Shown here in pieces: positions 11,743-34,056 of a stretch of DNA of 64,000 nt. The first letter of the stretch is position 1; every line of letters begins with the position of its first letter. The notes below the pieces were generated by a model, which was not told the origin of the DNA, ran no database searches, and saw nothing but the letters and a program-made list of their open reading frames with translations. Source of the DNA: Pteria penguin (lineage: Eukaryota > Mollusca > Bivalvia > Pterioida > Pteriidae); the NCBI GenBank assembly GCA_035048485.1, contig CM068589.1, positions 3,412,501-3,476,500 of the forward strand, written 5' to 3'. The position numbers and the translations under genes are program-made.

Positions 11743-12689
11743 AAACCTTCGGGTAAACGCATATGAATTTGCAAATGCTGTTTTTAGAATGGGAACAAAA
11801 TTTCAGAGGATTTATGTAGCCTTCCACTGCTACAGTGCTACAGAACAGAATCTATTAAATCTGGAACAAGGGTCAAGCGTAAGAAAGGTCATGAAGATCA
11901 TCTTGTTTCTCTTCCATCTGAAACATCGTTGCCCACAGATCGACATTAAACGACTTTGAATGTTTAACGTTTGTTCAGTCTGTCTGTTTTCTCCATTCGT
12001 CTGTCCCTGTGCAATCCTGTTTATAGAACAATGACATTTTTCAGATTGCTAGATTTGCATATGCATTAAATTTTGAAAACCATATGTTTAAAATGAAATA
12101 TTTTGTATGCTAATGTTTTGAATGGAACTTTTTTCAACTTTTCAACTGAAAAAATGGATTTTCTCCCAGATTTGTCCCTTTAATCTATTACATTAACAAT
12201 GCTAATCTTAACCGTTTACCAAATATGACTACTGTATTACACCGTCTACTGAATGTGACTTTGAATTTAAAATAACCCGATTTATCGTTTGGCATCATAA
12301 CGTGTGTGTCCTTTTGGCAGTTGATGCTTTACTCCTCCATGACACCTGATCCCGTCGCTGGATTTTTCTAGGAGACGTTATTGCCATTACTCAATATTTT
12401 GGGTTTGTTTATATCGATGTTCATGGACATTATTCGGTATCTTATTTTTGTTTTTATTCGTAAGATGTAAATACTTCATAATTAACTTCCCTGATCCACA
12501 AATTATCTAGTGGATTCCAAGAATGAGAACTAGTGGTAGCTGTAAAAGTCAAGTACTAGGACTTTATTAATTGTTTGAATTACACCCTACACACACTATA
12601 GAGTACATTGAAATTATTCATACATGTTAATTCGTGTCTTCTTTTCTGTTATACATATGGTAGAACAAAATTTCCAAATTTTTTGATAC

Positions 12690-13060
12690 ACATGTATCTT
12701 CGGGCACCTGATCTCACCTCTGAATTTCAGGGGTCTGTAAATGTCCATTGTGGTACATTGTTGTTAGTGTCATAGCCATATGACAACTACTTCTTTTGTA
12801 TTTTACATTAACATTACACTTATTCATTTTCCAGTGTGGAGCTCTAAAAAGTTCTCTACAGAGGATTTGACTTTTTCCTGATTTTGTGTGACAGTGTTGG
12901 TTTATATTCATGAATGTATACAGTGCTGGATTATACTTCGTTCGTCTGTGGTCAATGGCATTCACGGCAGGTGTCACTAGTCAAACAGGAGACGCTTTCT
13001 CCTCCCGGGTACCTGACTCACCTCTGAATTTCAGGTTACTTTGGAAATTTACATTGTGAT
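12690..13060 (+). repeat. PLE family 1 3'-tail fragments (two in tandem)
   Basis: The CGGGCACCTGATCTCACCTC block near 12703 and a second CCCGGGTACCTGACTCACC block near 13005 match the 3' UTR of PLE copies A, B and C. The second is also retained in the duplicate at 19575. Confidence 0.55.
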
Positions 13061-13109
13061 ATTGAAAGTAATATTTATTCTTACGGAATACCTTTAAAGA
13101 ATTTTATCT

Positions 13110-13450
13110 TTATTGCGTTTGTTCACCTTATAAACCATTTTTCAGACCCCCCCTTTCCAGTCAAAATGAATAGTTGTTAGATACACTGTAATTTTGAATT
13201 TGTTTATTCTGCTGTTACGGTGAGTGGAAATGTGGGCCCGTAAACCGGTTAAACACACCAATTGATTGACTACTGTCATATCATATGACCATCCTAAGTC
13301 GGTATCGTAACTGCACTATAATCGATTATTTTTGTGATGTCCTTATGTGTTTTTCTTTTAATATCACTATACTATATGCTGTACATTACTGTGGTGATGA
13401 CTGTTATACGGCTGAGCCAGTAACTTTCTTTCTTCCATATTTGGAATTTC
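13110..13450 (+). repeat. PLE-tail dispersed repeat (copy 3)
   Basis: Contains TGCTGTTACGGTGAGTGG, GGGCCCGTAAACCGGTTAA, CGGTATCGTAACTGCA and CTGAGCCAGTAACTTTC, as in 63494-63765. It is absent from the duplicated block near 19668. Confidence 0.75.
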
Positions 13451-14102
13451 TATTAAGCGTTAATAACGATAAAACAATACTGAAACATAAAAAATATAAC
13501 TAGGGAAAGCCCTGTTAAGATGCTAAGATTACATGTTATGTTTTATACAGGAGCAAATGGAGTATTCAAATGTAAAATGACATTAACTCCCTGATTTATT
13601 TTTATTTAGTATAGACTACATACATTGTATGTCTCTCTCTAACATAATGCATACAAATTACTTAATTTGATCGAATTTACAGACATGTACATTCAATATT
13701 TCTAAACTTGTTGGTCACTATGCATCGTCCAATATCCCTTAGCATGTTCATTATCTACCCTCGACTATATGTCGACACAACCATTGAAAATGCTTGTGTA
13801 TATGTATCTTATAATCTCCCTGGTTCTATTCTAACGTAGAATGCAGACAACTCTGTGATATTTTTATTTAACAATTCAATCGACATTAACGGGCTTTAGA
13901 CACAAACCCCATTACATCCTACTCAAAGTGCCATTTCAACTATTGAGCCGTGATTTAACATGTGTGGTACATACGGACATACACAGGCTATAAGTAATAG
14001 TCTCTTTATTGCACCATTAAAGGGAAAATAGATGAAAACCAGAAAAGTTGAAACAAAAACACTTGTATTGCAACACAATTTCCGTGTTGTTATTAATTTT
14101 AG

Positions 14103-24566
<10,464 letters not shown>

Positions 24567-24642
24567 CAGAATATGCGATGGATACGTTGAAGTGGATAAA
24601 AGGATTAAGTAAAACAAATCACGTATCATCGCCAATGCAGTT

Positions 24643-24738
24643 ATGGACATCGTGGCACGAAACACAAATATTGACGTCAATAATCATGGAATGGAGGATA
24701 GTGAAACCAGCGATTTAAACACAGAAAATAATGTCTAA
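24643..24738 (+). pseudogene. Remnant of the distal R1 tail
   Basis: 32 codons beginning MDIVAR. They align with the R2 tail (IETVARSNNGIKD) but are out of frame with, and beyond, the R1 stop. Confidence 0.5.
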
Positions 24739-25021
24739 TGTCATGGAATTGAGAATTAAGTGTACGTTGAGGACGATCACAGAACTGTGTGAATAAATAA
24801 TGATATTGTTGAGTTGAACAGTGCTGTAGAAAGATGTTTAAAGAGGCTAAGGAGATTTCTGAATGATTATAAACTTTTTTAAGCATTGCTTGGTGGGATA
24901 TTTATTGCTATAGTTTTCAAAGACCATCACAGAAGAGATATAAAGTCATTTTCCATAGAATAGCTAAAACAATGACGTGTTATTTGTTATTACCACTTTT
25001 TAGAAAAAATTGGGTTGTGTG

Positions 25022-25100
25022 GTTGATTGGTTAATTAATGTAGATTTCATGTCGCTTTTAACAATTTTAGCTATATCGCTTCATGGAAACAGGAAGTAAG
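25022..25100 (-). mobile_element. SINE S1 tail fragment
   Basis: TTGATTGGTTAATT, TTTCATGTCGCTTTTAACA and CTATATCGCTTCATGGAAAC match the reverse complement of the S1 body (compare 54237-54310). The tRNA-like head is missing. Confidence 0.6.
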
Positions 25101-25507
25101 AAAAACGATTACACATATCTGCGAAATCTGTTATGTTGCACAAACCACGCGCTTCACCATTGCATCAAGCGTGTCCCGAAAACATTGAAACTTGCCTAAT
25201 GCATATTCATAGATAATGATTTGCCAAGATGTGATGACTATTTATCACTTTTTACTATTATGACAATTATAGTACTACATGTATCAATTAATATTTATGT
25301 ATAATAATAAATGCACAATTACAGTTATGACATTTGTATCAACTTTTATTCATACTACATTCATACCTTGTGCATCAACTAATATATATGTAGTTAATAG
25401 CATTGTCTATAATCGAATGTATTTGTAAGAAAATGTTGTATTCCTATTAGATAATAGTTTGACTTACACTAAACAGTGAACTATCGTATTGTGAAAGTAA
25501 TTTTACA

Positions 25508-27300
25508 GGTAATCCCCATTTATTCAAACAACCACATTATATGCCAGTCCAGTCTATAAAAAAGAAAATGGCTGATTAACATAATACTTATGACTTCGTA
25601 CCTACTGACAAAGCAGCTAATAATCTTATCATTGTTTAAAAAATATACTATATTTCAGTTCTTAATACGGAATTGAACTCTACTTCTACTTATGTTGAAC
25701 CCCATTGTTTAAAGACCTATCTTACCACTGTACAGCTGGGTGTGACTTCAATTTAAGCATTGATAAAATGATCTTCTAACAATGTATTGGCTTCCCAAAC
25801 TACATAAAAATCCATATAAATCACGTTTTATATCGAATTCCAGTCATTGCTCTACAACTGTGCTTTCTAAACATATTACCTCCGTTCTTACTGCAGTTAA
25901 AGACCATGTTATCAAGTATTGTAAAGCTGTTTTTAACAACAGTAACGTCAATTACTTTTGGTCTATCAAAAATTTTAAAGAAGTCATTGAAAAATTCCGT
26001 TTGAGAAATGTTTAGGCTAATAACGTTTCTACTTTTGATTTTTCGACACTATATACCTCTTTACCTCATGACATAATCAAAATTGATAATCATAATCAAA
26101 TTGCTGTTTCTCGTACGCTGGCGTTTCAACAGAGAGTCTAAATCATACCTATGTACTTCAGTTACATCTGGATTTTTCTCTAACAAACAATATGATAATT
26201 ATAAATATTGGACTTGTACTGAGTTGTGTAATGCCATCACATTTTTGATGGATAATATTTATGTACAATTTAATGGCAAGACTTGTCAACAGATTATTGG
26301 GATTCCTATGGGCACTAACTGCGCTCCTCTTATAGCACATTTATTTTTATACCAATATGAGAGAGACTATAAACGTTTTGACCTTATTGATAAGTTCAAT
26401 GAAACCTCTAGATATCTTGATGATATTTTAGTAATAATCCTGAGTTTGAAAATTATATATCTGACATTTATCCATCTTAACTTCAATTAAACAAAGCCAA
26501 TACTTCCGAAACACCTTTTTTGGACTTAAATATTAAAATTACTAACAACAATATTCATACCAACATATATGATAAACGTGATGACTTTAGATTCCCTATT
26601 GTAAATTTCCTTTATATAGATGATGATGTCCCCAGACTCCCATCATATAGTATTTATATTAGTCAATTTGTTCGGTTTGCTAGAGCCTGTACTAACGTTT
26701 TGAATTTTCATGAAAAAAATTCTCAGATTACTTATAAACTTCTTACTCGGGGTTATAGATATCATAAACTTCGACAAACTTTTGGTAGATTTTATAGATC
26801 TTATTCAGACATTTTATCTAAATTCGGAAAAGTTACTTTCCAACAATATGTATCCAGAGGAATTTCCCATCCCAGTGTCTACGGTGATCTAGTGTACAAA
26901 CTAAGGAGGGCCAAAGGTTCCGATAATTTCATATCGGCTGGTTCTAAAATTATTAAACGCCTTCGACATCGGCAGTATCACCCCTAGATCATCACTATGA
27001 CTATAGATCTTGTATTGGGTCCCTCTACAACTCGATGCAGACTTTTACTTGGGCGTTACACAGGGCGGTGGGGACTTGTCCAAACCTTTTCAGTGGAGAC
27101 AAGGTTCTGATCCTCTTTCCCTCTTACTGCTAGTCGGGACTCCTATTGATCAAGGATCTGAGCTCGCTTACAGACGGGCAGAGCAGGGTTTACTTATGTT
27201 GATGTCTCCTTGCATACTTTTGATAGCAACATATTATTCTATACTTTGATGTGTAATAAATTTTTATGACCTCTCTCCTTGAGAAACCTGTTGATTCTTG
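25508..27300 (+). mobile_element. Penelope-like RT element, family 2, copy G
   Basis: Begins at GGTAATCCCCATTTATTCAA, in the linker between N-terminal domain and RT, so it is 5'-truncated. Segments include MYWLPKLHKNPYKSRFIS (25782), a stop after RLRNV (26013), IPMGTNCAPLIAHLF, YLDDILVI with a small deletion, NIYDKRDDFRFPIVNF (26565), GRFYRSYSDILSKFGKV and KIIKRLRHRQYHP ending at 26987. The 3' UTR ends at TTGATTCTTGTTC and runs straight into the PLE-tail repeat. Confidence 0.8.
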
Positions 27301-27304
27301 TTCT

Positions 27305-27620
27305 CTATATCGAGGATATTTTATAGATTTTTAAATGTGTGTCCTTCGATTGTTCTGCTTTTGCGGTGAGTGGGAAGTTGGGCGCCCGTAAACCGGTTAA
27401 CCACACCAATTGAATGACGTTTATTACTTCAATTGATCGTCCGAAGTCGGCATCGTAACCGCAACACAATCGAATATTTTTGTAATGTCTTTCCGTGTAT
27501 ATCATGCTATTGTCATTTTTTGTGCGTAGGTCCTTGGCGATTTGTGTCATACAGCTTTGTCAGATGTCTTCTGTTTTCTCTTTCAGCGTATTCGTGAATA
27601 TTGACGGCATTATTAGTTCC
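27305..27620 (+). repeat. PLE-tail dispersed repeat (copy 4), joined to PLE copy G
   Basis: Contiguous with the PLE 3' end and matching the same junction read backwards at 63765. It has GCGGTGAGTGGGAAGTTGGG, CGTAAACCGGTTAACCACAC, TGTCAGATGTCTTCTGTTTT. This contiguity in two copies argues the repeat is part of the PLE. Confidence 0.75.
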
Positions 27621-27988
27621 TCGATAGTATAGTGCACAAAGTTTAAATGAAATAAAGTAAAAATACGCTAGACAACCTTTCTATGAATTTCATCGTAATT
27701 GAATTGGCTAAGATTATAATTTTTTAAATATGAAATTATCGGAACCTTTGGCCCTCCTTAGTTTGTACACTAGATCACCGTAGACACTGCGATGGGAAAT
27801 TCCTCTGGGGGAGGGGAGGGGGTGTTTCTGGTTAATAATATTGAATAATCTATCCAACCAACTATTTTAAAAACGTCTAAATATAGAAGTGAAACTTACA
27901 ATCCTTTGGATGATTTTGATGTCATTGAGTCAATCCAACCTTAGCAAGATCTGAAGCTTTTGACAAGTTTTCTGTGGAAACTGTGGTA

Positions 27989-28439
27989 CGGTTGGGTGCA
28001 GTCCTAACCTTACGTTCAAATGCACTTGACAAGTGCATTTCAAGTTTAATTTTTTGTCCTGAAAACCAGTCATAAAGTTTAGTCAAGTGTACTTGATATC
28101 AAGTTTACTTTAAAGTAATCCCGTCTTCAGGTTTATTATCACGTGACACCAAGTTCACTTTTCACGTTTGTTTATTACAATTATGAAGTTTCGTATAACA
28201 CGATAGAAATAATTGTCTTATTATGTACAATTGCATATTTTATATAATAAATTGTTTTAATATAAAACTTGAAGTGCACTTGGAGTAAACTTGGAATCAA
28301 GTTTAGTACTAAACTTGGAATCAAGTTTACTACTAAACTTGATTCCAGGTTTACTCTGTTGTCGCCAAGTAAACTTGAAAAGCAGTCATAAAGTTAACTT
28401 GAAGTGCACTTTATGTAAGGTTAGGACTGCACCTAACTG
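27989..28439 (+). mobile_element. Non-autonomous TIR element (MITE), family TG2, copy M3
   Basis: Ends are CGGTTGGGTGCAGTCCTAAC and the complement of GTTAGGACTGCACCTAACTG, flanked by TA (27987-27988, 28440-28441). The terminal 15 or so bases equal family TG1, but the interior differs: it is filled with AAGTGCACTT, AAACTTGA and CAAGTTTA words. M4 at 59669-60112 is the same family in the opposite orientation. No coding capacity. Confidence 0.87.
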
Positions 28440-28645
28440 TATCATTATGATGAATTTGAATACCTACGATGTAAAATGAAATGAAGAGGTGTATTACCTC
28501 TCATGTTTAGATATAATGAATCAGTGACCTTGAGATAGTAAACTTTATTTATAGTAGCATACACTCAACAATCAACGTAACCACTGTAGAGTGCCATAAC
28601 CCTCGACAATTATGACACAGTTTTTACAAATTCCTCCCTCATGGA

Positions 28646-28725
28646 TTGAAGGCTGCGAGATGCCTCGAACCCTGGACTCCTATATTAAAGTCTGGTGTTC
28701 TATCAACTGAACCACACAACCCTAG
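28646..28725 (-). mobile_element. tRNA-like SINE head
   Basis: On the - strand, TGGTTCAGTTGATAGAACA (A box-like) and GGGTTCGAG (B box-like) are spaced as in a tRNA, but there is no acceptor-stem pairing. Probably a truncated SINE. Confidence 0.45.
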
Positions 28726-28809
28726 ATGAATCCTTAATAAGCAGGAAATAAAACAGTCACCTAAATAAAAATACCCTTTTTCCTTATTGAATAACAGTAC
28801 ATATAGAAC

Positions 28810-28890
28810 ATATATACCTTTTAATTTTGTGCACCATATGCACATTTCAACGTCCTTTTAGTGATACTTGTAGCCGAATGATTGGAATTT
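28810..28890 (-). repeat. Dispersed repeat with GGCYACRAGYATCACT core
   Basis: On the - strand, ATTCGGCTACAAGTATCACT then ATGTGCATATGGTGCA. Related copies lie at 30431-30512 (+) and 30960-31060 (-). This core is common in bivalve non-coding DNA in my recollection. Confidence 0.55.
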
Positions 28891-29110
28891 TCAAAATAGA
28901 TAAAAACAGGAAGAGCAGTGTTGAAGCTAAAATGACCGAAAAGTGAATTAAAGAATCTATCTAAAGACAGAGCTATGCATGAGGGAGATACTCCTTCGTT
29001 TTAGAGTGATTTACTTCATTTGACTGTATTATATAAACTGCCAACGCTCCATGAACCACTCCAATATTTCTTACAATCATGTTCCTTGTTTTTCTCCGTT
29101 TGTTATCCTA

Positions 29111-29551
29111 TCATGGATGCTTGGTCTGGAAAAAAGAAACATTGCATGTTTTCCCATTTCCGATATCAGGGAAGGTGTGACACGTAAAATTCCTCGTTGC
29201 TTCGAATAGGCAAAGGTCTAAAAGGTAAATTTGTATTCTGACGCAATTGTGCATTTCACAAGCACGCATAGAGTCTACCAACAAACCAAATTCGACAATA
29301 CGTCTGCCCTCTCTCCATATATTTAAATCACGGTCATCATTTCCATTAATATGAACACAGTTGTTGGTCACGAAAATTTCCTCAATAGCGTTGGTATAAA
29401 ACGTATCGACCAGCTCCGATTCTCCTGAATGATCCTCCATGATAGGCATATAGTATAGTATAATATAGTAGAGTACAATATATATAGTATAATCCTTAGA
29501 TAGATTCTTTGGTTCACTTTTCGGTGTTTTGGTTTCAATACTGCTCTTCAA
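29111..29551 (-). pseudogene. Possible Mutator-like transposase N-terminal fragment
   Basis: Open for 146 codons on the - strand. The middle (WREGRRIVEFGLLVDSMRAC ... LDLCLFEATRNF) resembles the WRxGRRVVELGxLxxxLxxC / L..xxET.. segment of Mutator-like transposase-domain proteins common in invertebrates, with a late GKTCNVS. The first about 35 codons are low-complexity YYIILYY. No catalytic residues are covered. It could instead be an unrelated chance frame. Confidence 0.3.
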
Positions 29552-29559
29552 TTATTTAT

Positions 29560-30422
29560 ATGTAAAGATGATGGACAAATCCAAACCACAAGTCCAAAAA
29601 TCTTAAAACCAGAGGACATACAAAATCAGTGAAAATGAAAAACAAATGGAAAACAAAATATGTCTACTTGAAGAGCATATGTAAACCCCTGTGATGGAGT
29701 GAGATCAGGTGCCCGGGGAGAGTGAGCATCTCCTGCTTGCTAGCAACACCCGTCACATATACCCAGTAGAAAGAGTCAGATCGTGTAAATTCCATATGTA
29801 TTTATATATGGAGAAGTCGAAGTAGGTAACCTTCTAGTACAGAAGGTGTCAAATCTGTGTAAAATGATCGGAATCGGTCTCAGTCCAGAATATCATTTAA
29901 AAGTCTGGATAACGAGCTATCATATGGAGTAATAAGAGTCTCATAACGACCATAGAATTTCCTCAGTGACGTTGCTAGTCTAGCACGTATATAACACTGG
30001 TTGAGCAGCTTAACTGAAAGTCGCCTAGCCCTCAGAACAAAGTCACTGTAATTTGAACATGCTCTTGAATAACGTATTAACTGAGATATGAATACGTCGT
30101 ATGCGGGCGATGATGGAATGTTGCTACTTATGAAAGGAAAGTTTGTGATAGCGAAATTCAAATCGTCACGTTTGTCATAGAGTGAGGTGTTCAATTGACC
30201 ATTAATGTCGAAAGACAACATAATATCTAAATACGAAGTAGAATTACTAGTTTCTGTGGTTTCTTTGACCTCCAGTTCACTTGGATAGATGATGCTAAGG
30301 TAATCCGCGAATGAATGATTATTAATTGAAAGCAAGTCATCTATATATCTGTAAGTAAAATTGAAGCCAAGAGCCAATTGTTTTTTTTTTCCTTGCGAAA
30401 GCAAAGGCTGAATGAATTCAGC
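29560..30422 (-). mobile_element. Penelope-like RT element, family 1, copy B (5'-truncated)
   Basis: Sister copy of A (1470-2563), with the same 3' end. The - strand frame 30404-29880 is open: QGKKKQLALGFNFTYRYIDD, LLSINNHSFADYLS, SYLDIMLSFDINGQ, YDKRDDLNFAITNF, KFYGRYETLITPYD and the stop. The A-run that breaks copy A is in frame here (three Lys codons). Truncation falls inside EAEFIQ at about 30422. Confidence 0.82.
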
Positions 30423-30430
30423 TTATGAGA

Positions 30431-30512
30431 TTTCAAATCATTCGGCCACGAGCGTCACTAAAGAGACATACGTTGTAGAAATGCACATCTGGTGCACGAA
30501 ATTATAAGGTAT
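30431..30512 (+). repeat. Dispersed repeat with CGGCCACGAGCGTCACT core
   Basis: TTCGGCCACGAGCGTCACTA, AGAGACATACGTTGTAGAAA and TGCACATCTGGTGCACG. It abuts the 5' truncation point of PLE copy B. Confidence 0.6.
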
Positions 30513-32169
30513 ATATGTTCTATATTAATTATAACCGCTAGACCGTTTTATTTCTCATCTTTTCAATTTAGCAATATTTTAACTATATTGCAACATTGAA
30601 AATTGTACATACATTCCTATCTATATACTGTGAACATATAAGACGGTTTAATTTAGTTCGATCTTTCTAAAACTTTAACACTCCTCTCGATTTTAAGAAC
30701 ATGAATGTGATATGGCATTACATGTATACTAAGCACTAATTTGTAGATCTCACTACATGTAACTTTTTAAATTGATGTATCATTCTGAAGACTTCCTTAA
30801 AACATCAAAATAATAATTTTCCACTGAGACAGGGGAAGTTAAAGTAAGTATTACACCTAATTGGATGTACCTTTGTTTTGCTTTTTTTTCCACTGAAAAT
30901 AAAATTTATGAAGAACTGTCGGTTAAAGTTTGCTTCAAACTGCAAGTTTCACAAACAACAATAAAACATATATGCGTCATAATTTTGCCCACCAGATGCG
31001 CATTTTGACAACTTATGTTTTTCTCAGTGATGCTCATGGCCGAATAATCGGAAATCTAATCATATACATGTATTTCAAGATCTTAGTTTAAACCAAAGTG
31101 GCCGAAAAATGGAGGCATAGAATCAATCTAAACACTATACAAAGAATATCTCCACTAAAAGTGTTTCGTAAGTACATTCACATTTTACTATGCCAATTTT
31201 TACAATCATAAACAATACCATCCAAATGAAAATCGATACACTTACGAACAATTATAATGCAAAGTAACAATTTGATCTCTTTAGGTATTTGAGGCTAATT
31301 TAACATGTTACTATTAAAGATATGATTCAGTGTGAGATATTGTACATATGACGTACTAGTCTTTTACATAAAAGAAAGCCTTAAAAGAAAGAGTTATGTT
31401 CAGTGCTTAACATTTTCATATCCGTTGAAACACTCACACAATACATACAGAGGTAAATGATCTATGTTCGATCCTGAACAACTTATAAACTCACTGAAAT
31501 CCTTGTGTAAAGGGCTACCACACGATGTAGAGTAAACAAATTACCTACCACCATGGCTTTTATAAATATTAAATAAGAAATGTTGATAGATTCTTAGACG
31601 TATCTGACTTAAGTCGTGCGATTGATTACGATGTAATTTTCCATGAGGTAAATGGTTTTCAGAAGTTCGTTATCCCAGGAAATTTCAACTAAGCAGACAT
31701 ACTTGTACATACTGGATATCTACAGAGCAGACACCAATAGAAGTAGAAGTTATCATCGTATATTCTTAGTGTGATTATATATCTATATACAACATGTATA
31801 GACGCAGAAACTGAAGAAAAAAAACCCCCTCAAATCATTATGAAAGTCATTCATTTTCAGAGAGCTGAACTCTAACAACCTTGTTCCTAACACTTTAAAT
31901 TATAATAGGATTTGCTGTAATTTCATTTTTGCACTCAAAATATGACTTTAACAAGTGAAATAAATAGACATATAGATCGACAGAAGTATACAGATACCAT
32001 AATAGTTATAATGTTCTCATTTGAGGAATTTACAATGGCAACCAGGTCTATAACAAAAAGTTTATGCAGTCAGATGAATGAAGAAATAAACCATGTAATG
32101 ATGAGCAAGGAATTCATTTCATTCGGCCATGTTACTGAATCATGTAGGCAGGAATTTCGCGTGTACGTA
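30513..32169. other. No gene recognised
   Basis: Non-coding DNA, with an inverted copy of the CGGCCACGAGC repeat near 30960-31060. The frame at 31942-32178 has no recognisable motif. Confidence 0.4.
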
Positions 32170-33235
32170 TATGCGTAAATGGGACGGATACGAAATTTAA
32201 CAAATCTTCAGTATTTTATAAAAGATACACATATGACGCATTTGGGATATGGGATTCAGATTTAGACCAACTTTTAAAATTTACGAAACATGCCAATAAG
32301 ATACACAATAACAAAAATTGAACTAAGATGGAGTAGGAGTGAAATTGAATTCCTAGACACTAAAGTAAAGATAGAAGATGGACATATATACACAGACCTT
32401 TATTCTAAACCAATGGACAAACACCGATATCCAAGGCATGGTTCTTGCCACCCGCCACACACCAAAAAATCATTAGTGTATGGACTCGGAATTAGGATAA
32501 GGAGGATATGTGAGAAGGAGGAAGACTACCTCAAACATATACGCGACTTAAAAATTCAATTACTGAAACGCGCATATGGTAGTAAATTAATCGAACAACA
32601 ATTATGTAAGGTCGATAACATGGAAAGGGACGAATTATTAAAGAAAAAGAAAACTAAAGTAAATTTTCATACTCCACACTTCTATCGAATATACGAAGTA
32701 AGTTAAAGAAACATCAATCAACATTACATCATTCTGACCGTATGCAGGACATTTTCCCGGAACCTCCGATATTAGCTTATAGATGCGATATATGACACCC
32801 TGGTGCATGCGAAGACGAATAACGAGTTAAAACAAGATGAGGATACATGTTGTGAATTATGTAAAATTATAAATAAGGGTGAAATTCGGGACACTTAAAG
32901 TAAGCAAACATTTGTCGTAATAAACAACGCACATTGTAAAGACAGAAACTTAATATACGCACTTCTATGTGAGAAATGTGACAAGGTAGTATATGTAGGC
33001 GAAACGGAAAGGACTTTACGGGAATGGATTCAGGAGCATAAACGCGACATTACATATGAGAAAGAGAAACCGATAATGGCACTGCATCTGTTCCGTTGCC
33101 GTTGATGGAATTCTCATGCCGAGAATTTTACCGTTTAGTTAACTGGTCTTCATTTGATGATAGACCTGAACGTTACCTTCTTTGATCAGTTTAAGATATA
33201 AAGGAATCAGGCCAGCAACCTCATATCAGTAAATA
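32170..33235 (+). mobile_element. Penelope-type element with GIY-YIG endonuclease (5'-truncated, broken)
   Basis: A separate family from the other PLEs. It begins near the catalytic box (YKRYTYDAFGIWDSDLDQLL, first D of DD lost). A frame at 32290-32706 follows with SEIEFLDTKVKIEDGHIYTD, LYSKPMDKHRYPRHGSCHPP, KSLVYGLGIRIRR, matching the FLD..V...DG.L.T..Y.KP.D...YL...S.HP signature of Penelope RTs. Further on come CCELC and HCKDRNLIYALLCEKC with DKVVYVGETERTLREW and EHKRDI, a GIY-YIG nuclease core, ending at a stop near 33104. Frameshifts and stops are present. The RT N-terminal two-thirds is absent. Confidence 0.75.
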
Positions 33236-33239
33236 GAGC

Positions 33240-33640
33240 GCTAGCTTTCCTATCTGTACACAACGGTTAATGTGGTGTTGCCATCATTATTAGTGTGTAT
33301 GCTTTCGCCCAAAGACACTCCAAGCTGTCTATCCATGTTGCCTCTACATATGCTATTAATATCTGCAGATATCTTTTGTTGTGTTGGCCATACTTTTCAA
33401 TTTGGCGTATGCAGAGGGGATGTGGTAAGGAGGGGAACGAACTACTGCAACAGGCTGTGGGTGTCCTCGCCCTCTTGGTATGACGTTTGAGGCACGATCT
33501 CCTATATATTATCTACTAAAGGGTTTGACTCCAGTGGAATGGATGATCTTGGAATACTTGTCTCGAGGCTTGCTATACTCCTGCCTTTAAGTCTATAACA
33601 AAGGCCATGGCTTTGTGTTGGTGTTCAAGTCAGCGGTCTG
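33240..33640. other. No recognised feature
   Basis: Short spacer between the GIY-YIG PLE and the DIRS element. Overlapping small frames at 33272-33490 show no motif. Confidence 0.35.
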
Positions 33641-33669
33641 ATGAAAATTGAGGGTTTTTAGTGTAAAAC

Positions 33670-33828
33670 CCCTATTTATGAGAAATTTATACTTATCAGC
33701 ATCTATAACTATTTGCAATGTACTCGAACTCCTACGATCATATCTGAATAGTCGTCGTACGAATAGACTACATAGTCTACGCACGAGTTACCTTCCCTAA
33801 ACATGCTCTTCAGTTTATATGAGGATAC
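33670..33828 (+). repeat. DIRS left inverted terminal repeat
   Basis: Reverse complement of 37021-37165 with few mismatches. Contains the palindromic word GACTACATAGTC. Confidence 0.82.
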
Positions 33829-34056
33829 AGAACCTCCTATTACTAACAAACATCAGTGGGGAGGCGGTAAGGGTTATGCCGGTAGGTATAAATTTCTCAT
33901 AAACAGGGCTTTTACATTAAAAAAACCCTCAGTTTATATCAAAATTTATACTTACCAGCAACTATAACTATTTGCAAAAGCCAGAATTTTAAGCTTTACA
34001 CTAGGAGGAGGGTAATGTTAAAAAGTCTTTAAATAAAGAAATAACACTCACCCAAT

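Larger units (their letters stand above)
12200..13780 (+). repeat. Segmental duplication block A (original)
   Basis: The sequence recurs at 18970-19921 with high identity (for example ACCCGATTTATCGTTTGGCA and CACGGCAGGTGTCACTAG). The partner copy lacks two stretches, about 12693-12890 and 13107-13450; both are PLE-related repeat matter, so the copies differ by insertion or deletion of mobile sequence. The block lies directly upstream of R1 exon A. Confidence 0.85.

Noticed and set aside
14048..14102. Start codon and signal peptide of R1 in the frame upstream of exon A
   Set aside because: No ATG in this frame; the upstream bases read TTG and are not conserved as coding sequence in R2.
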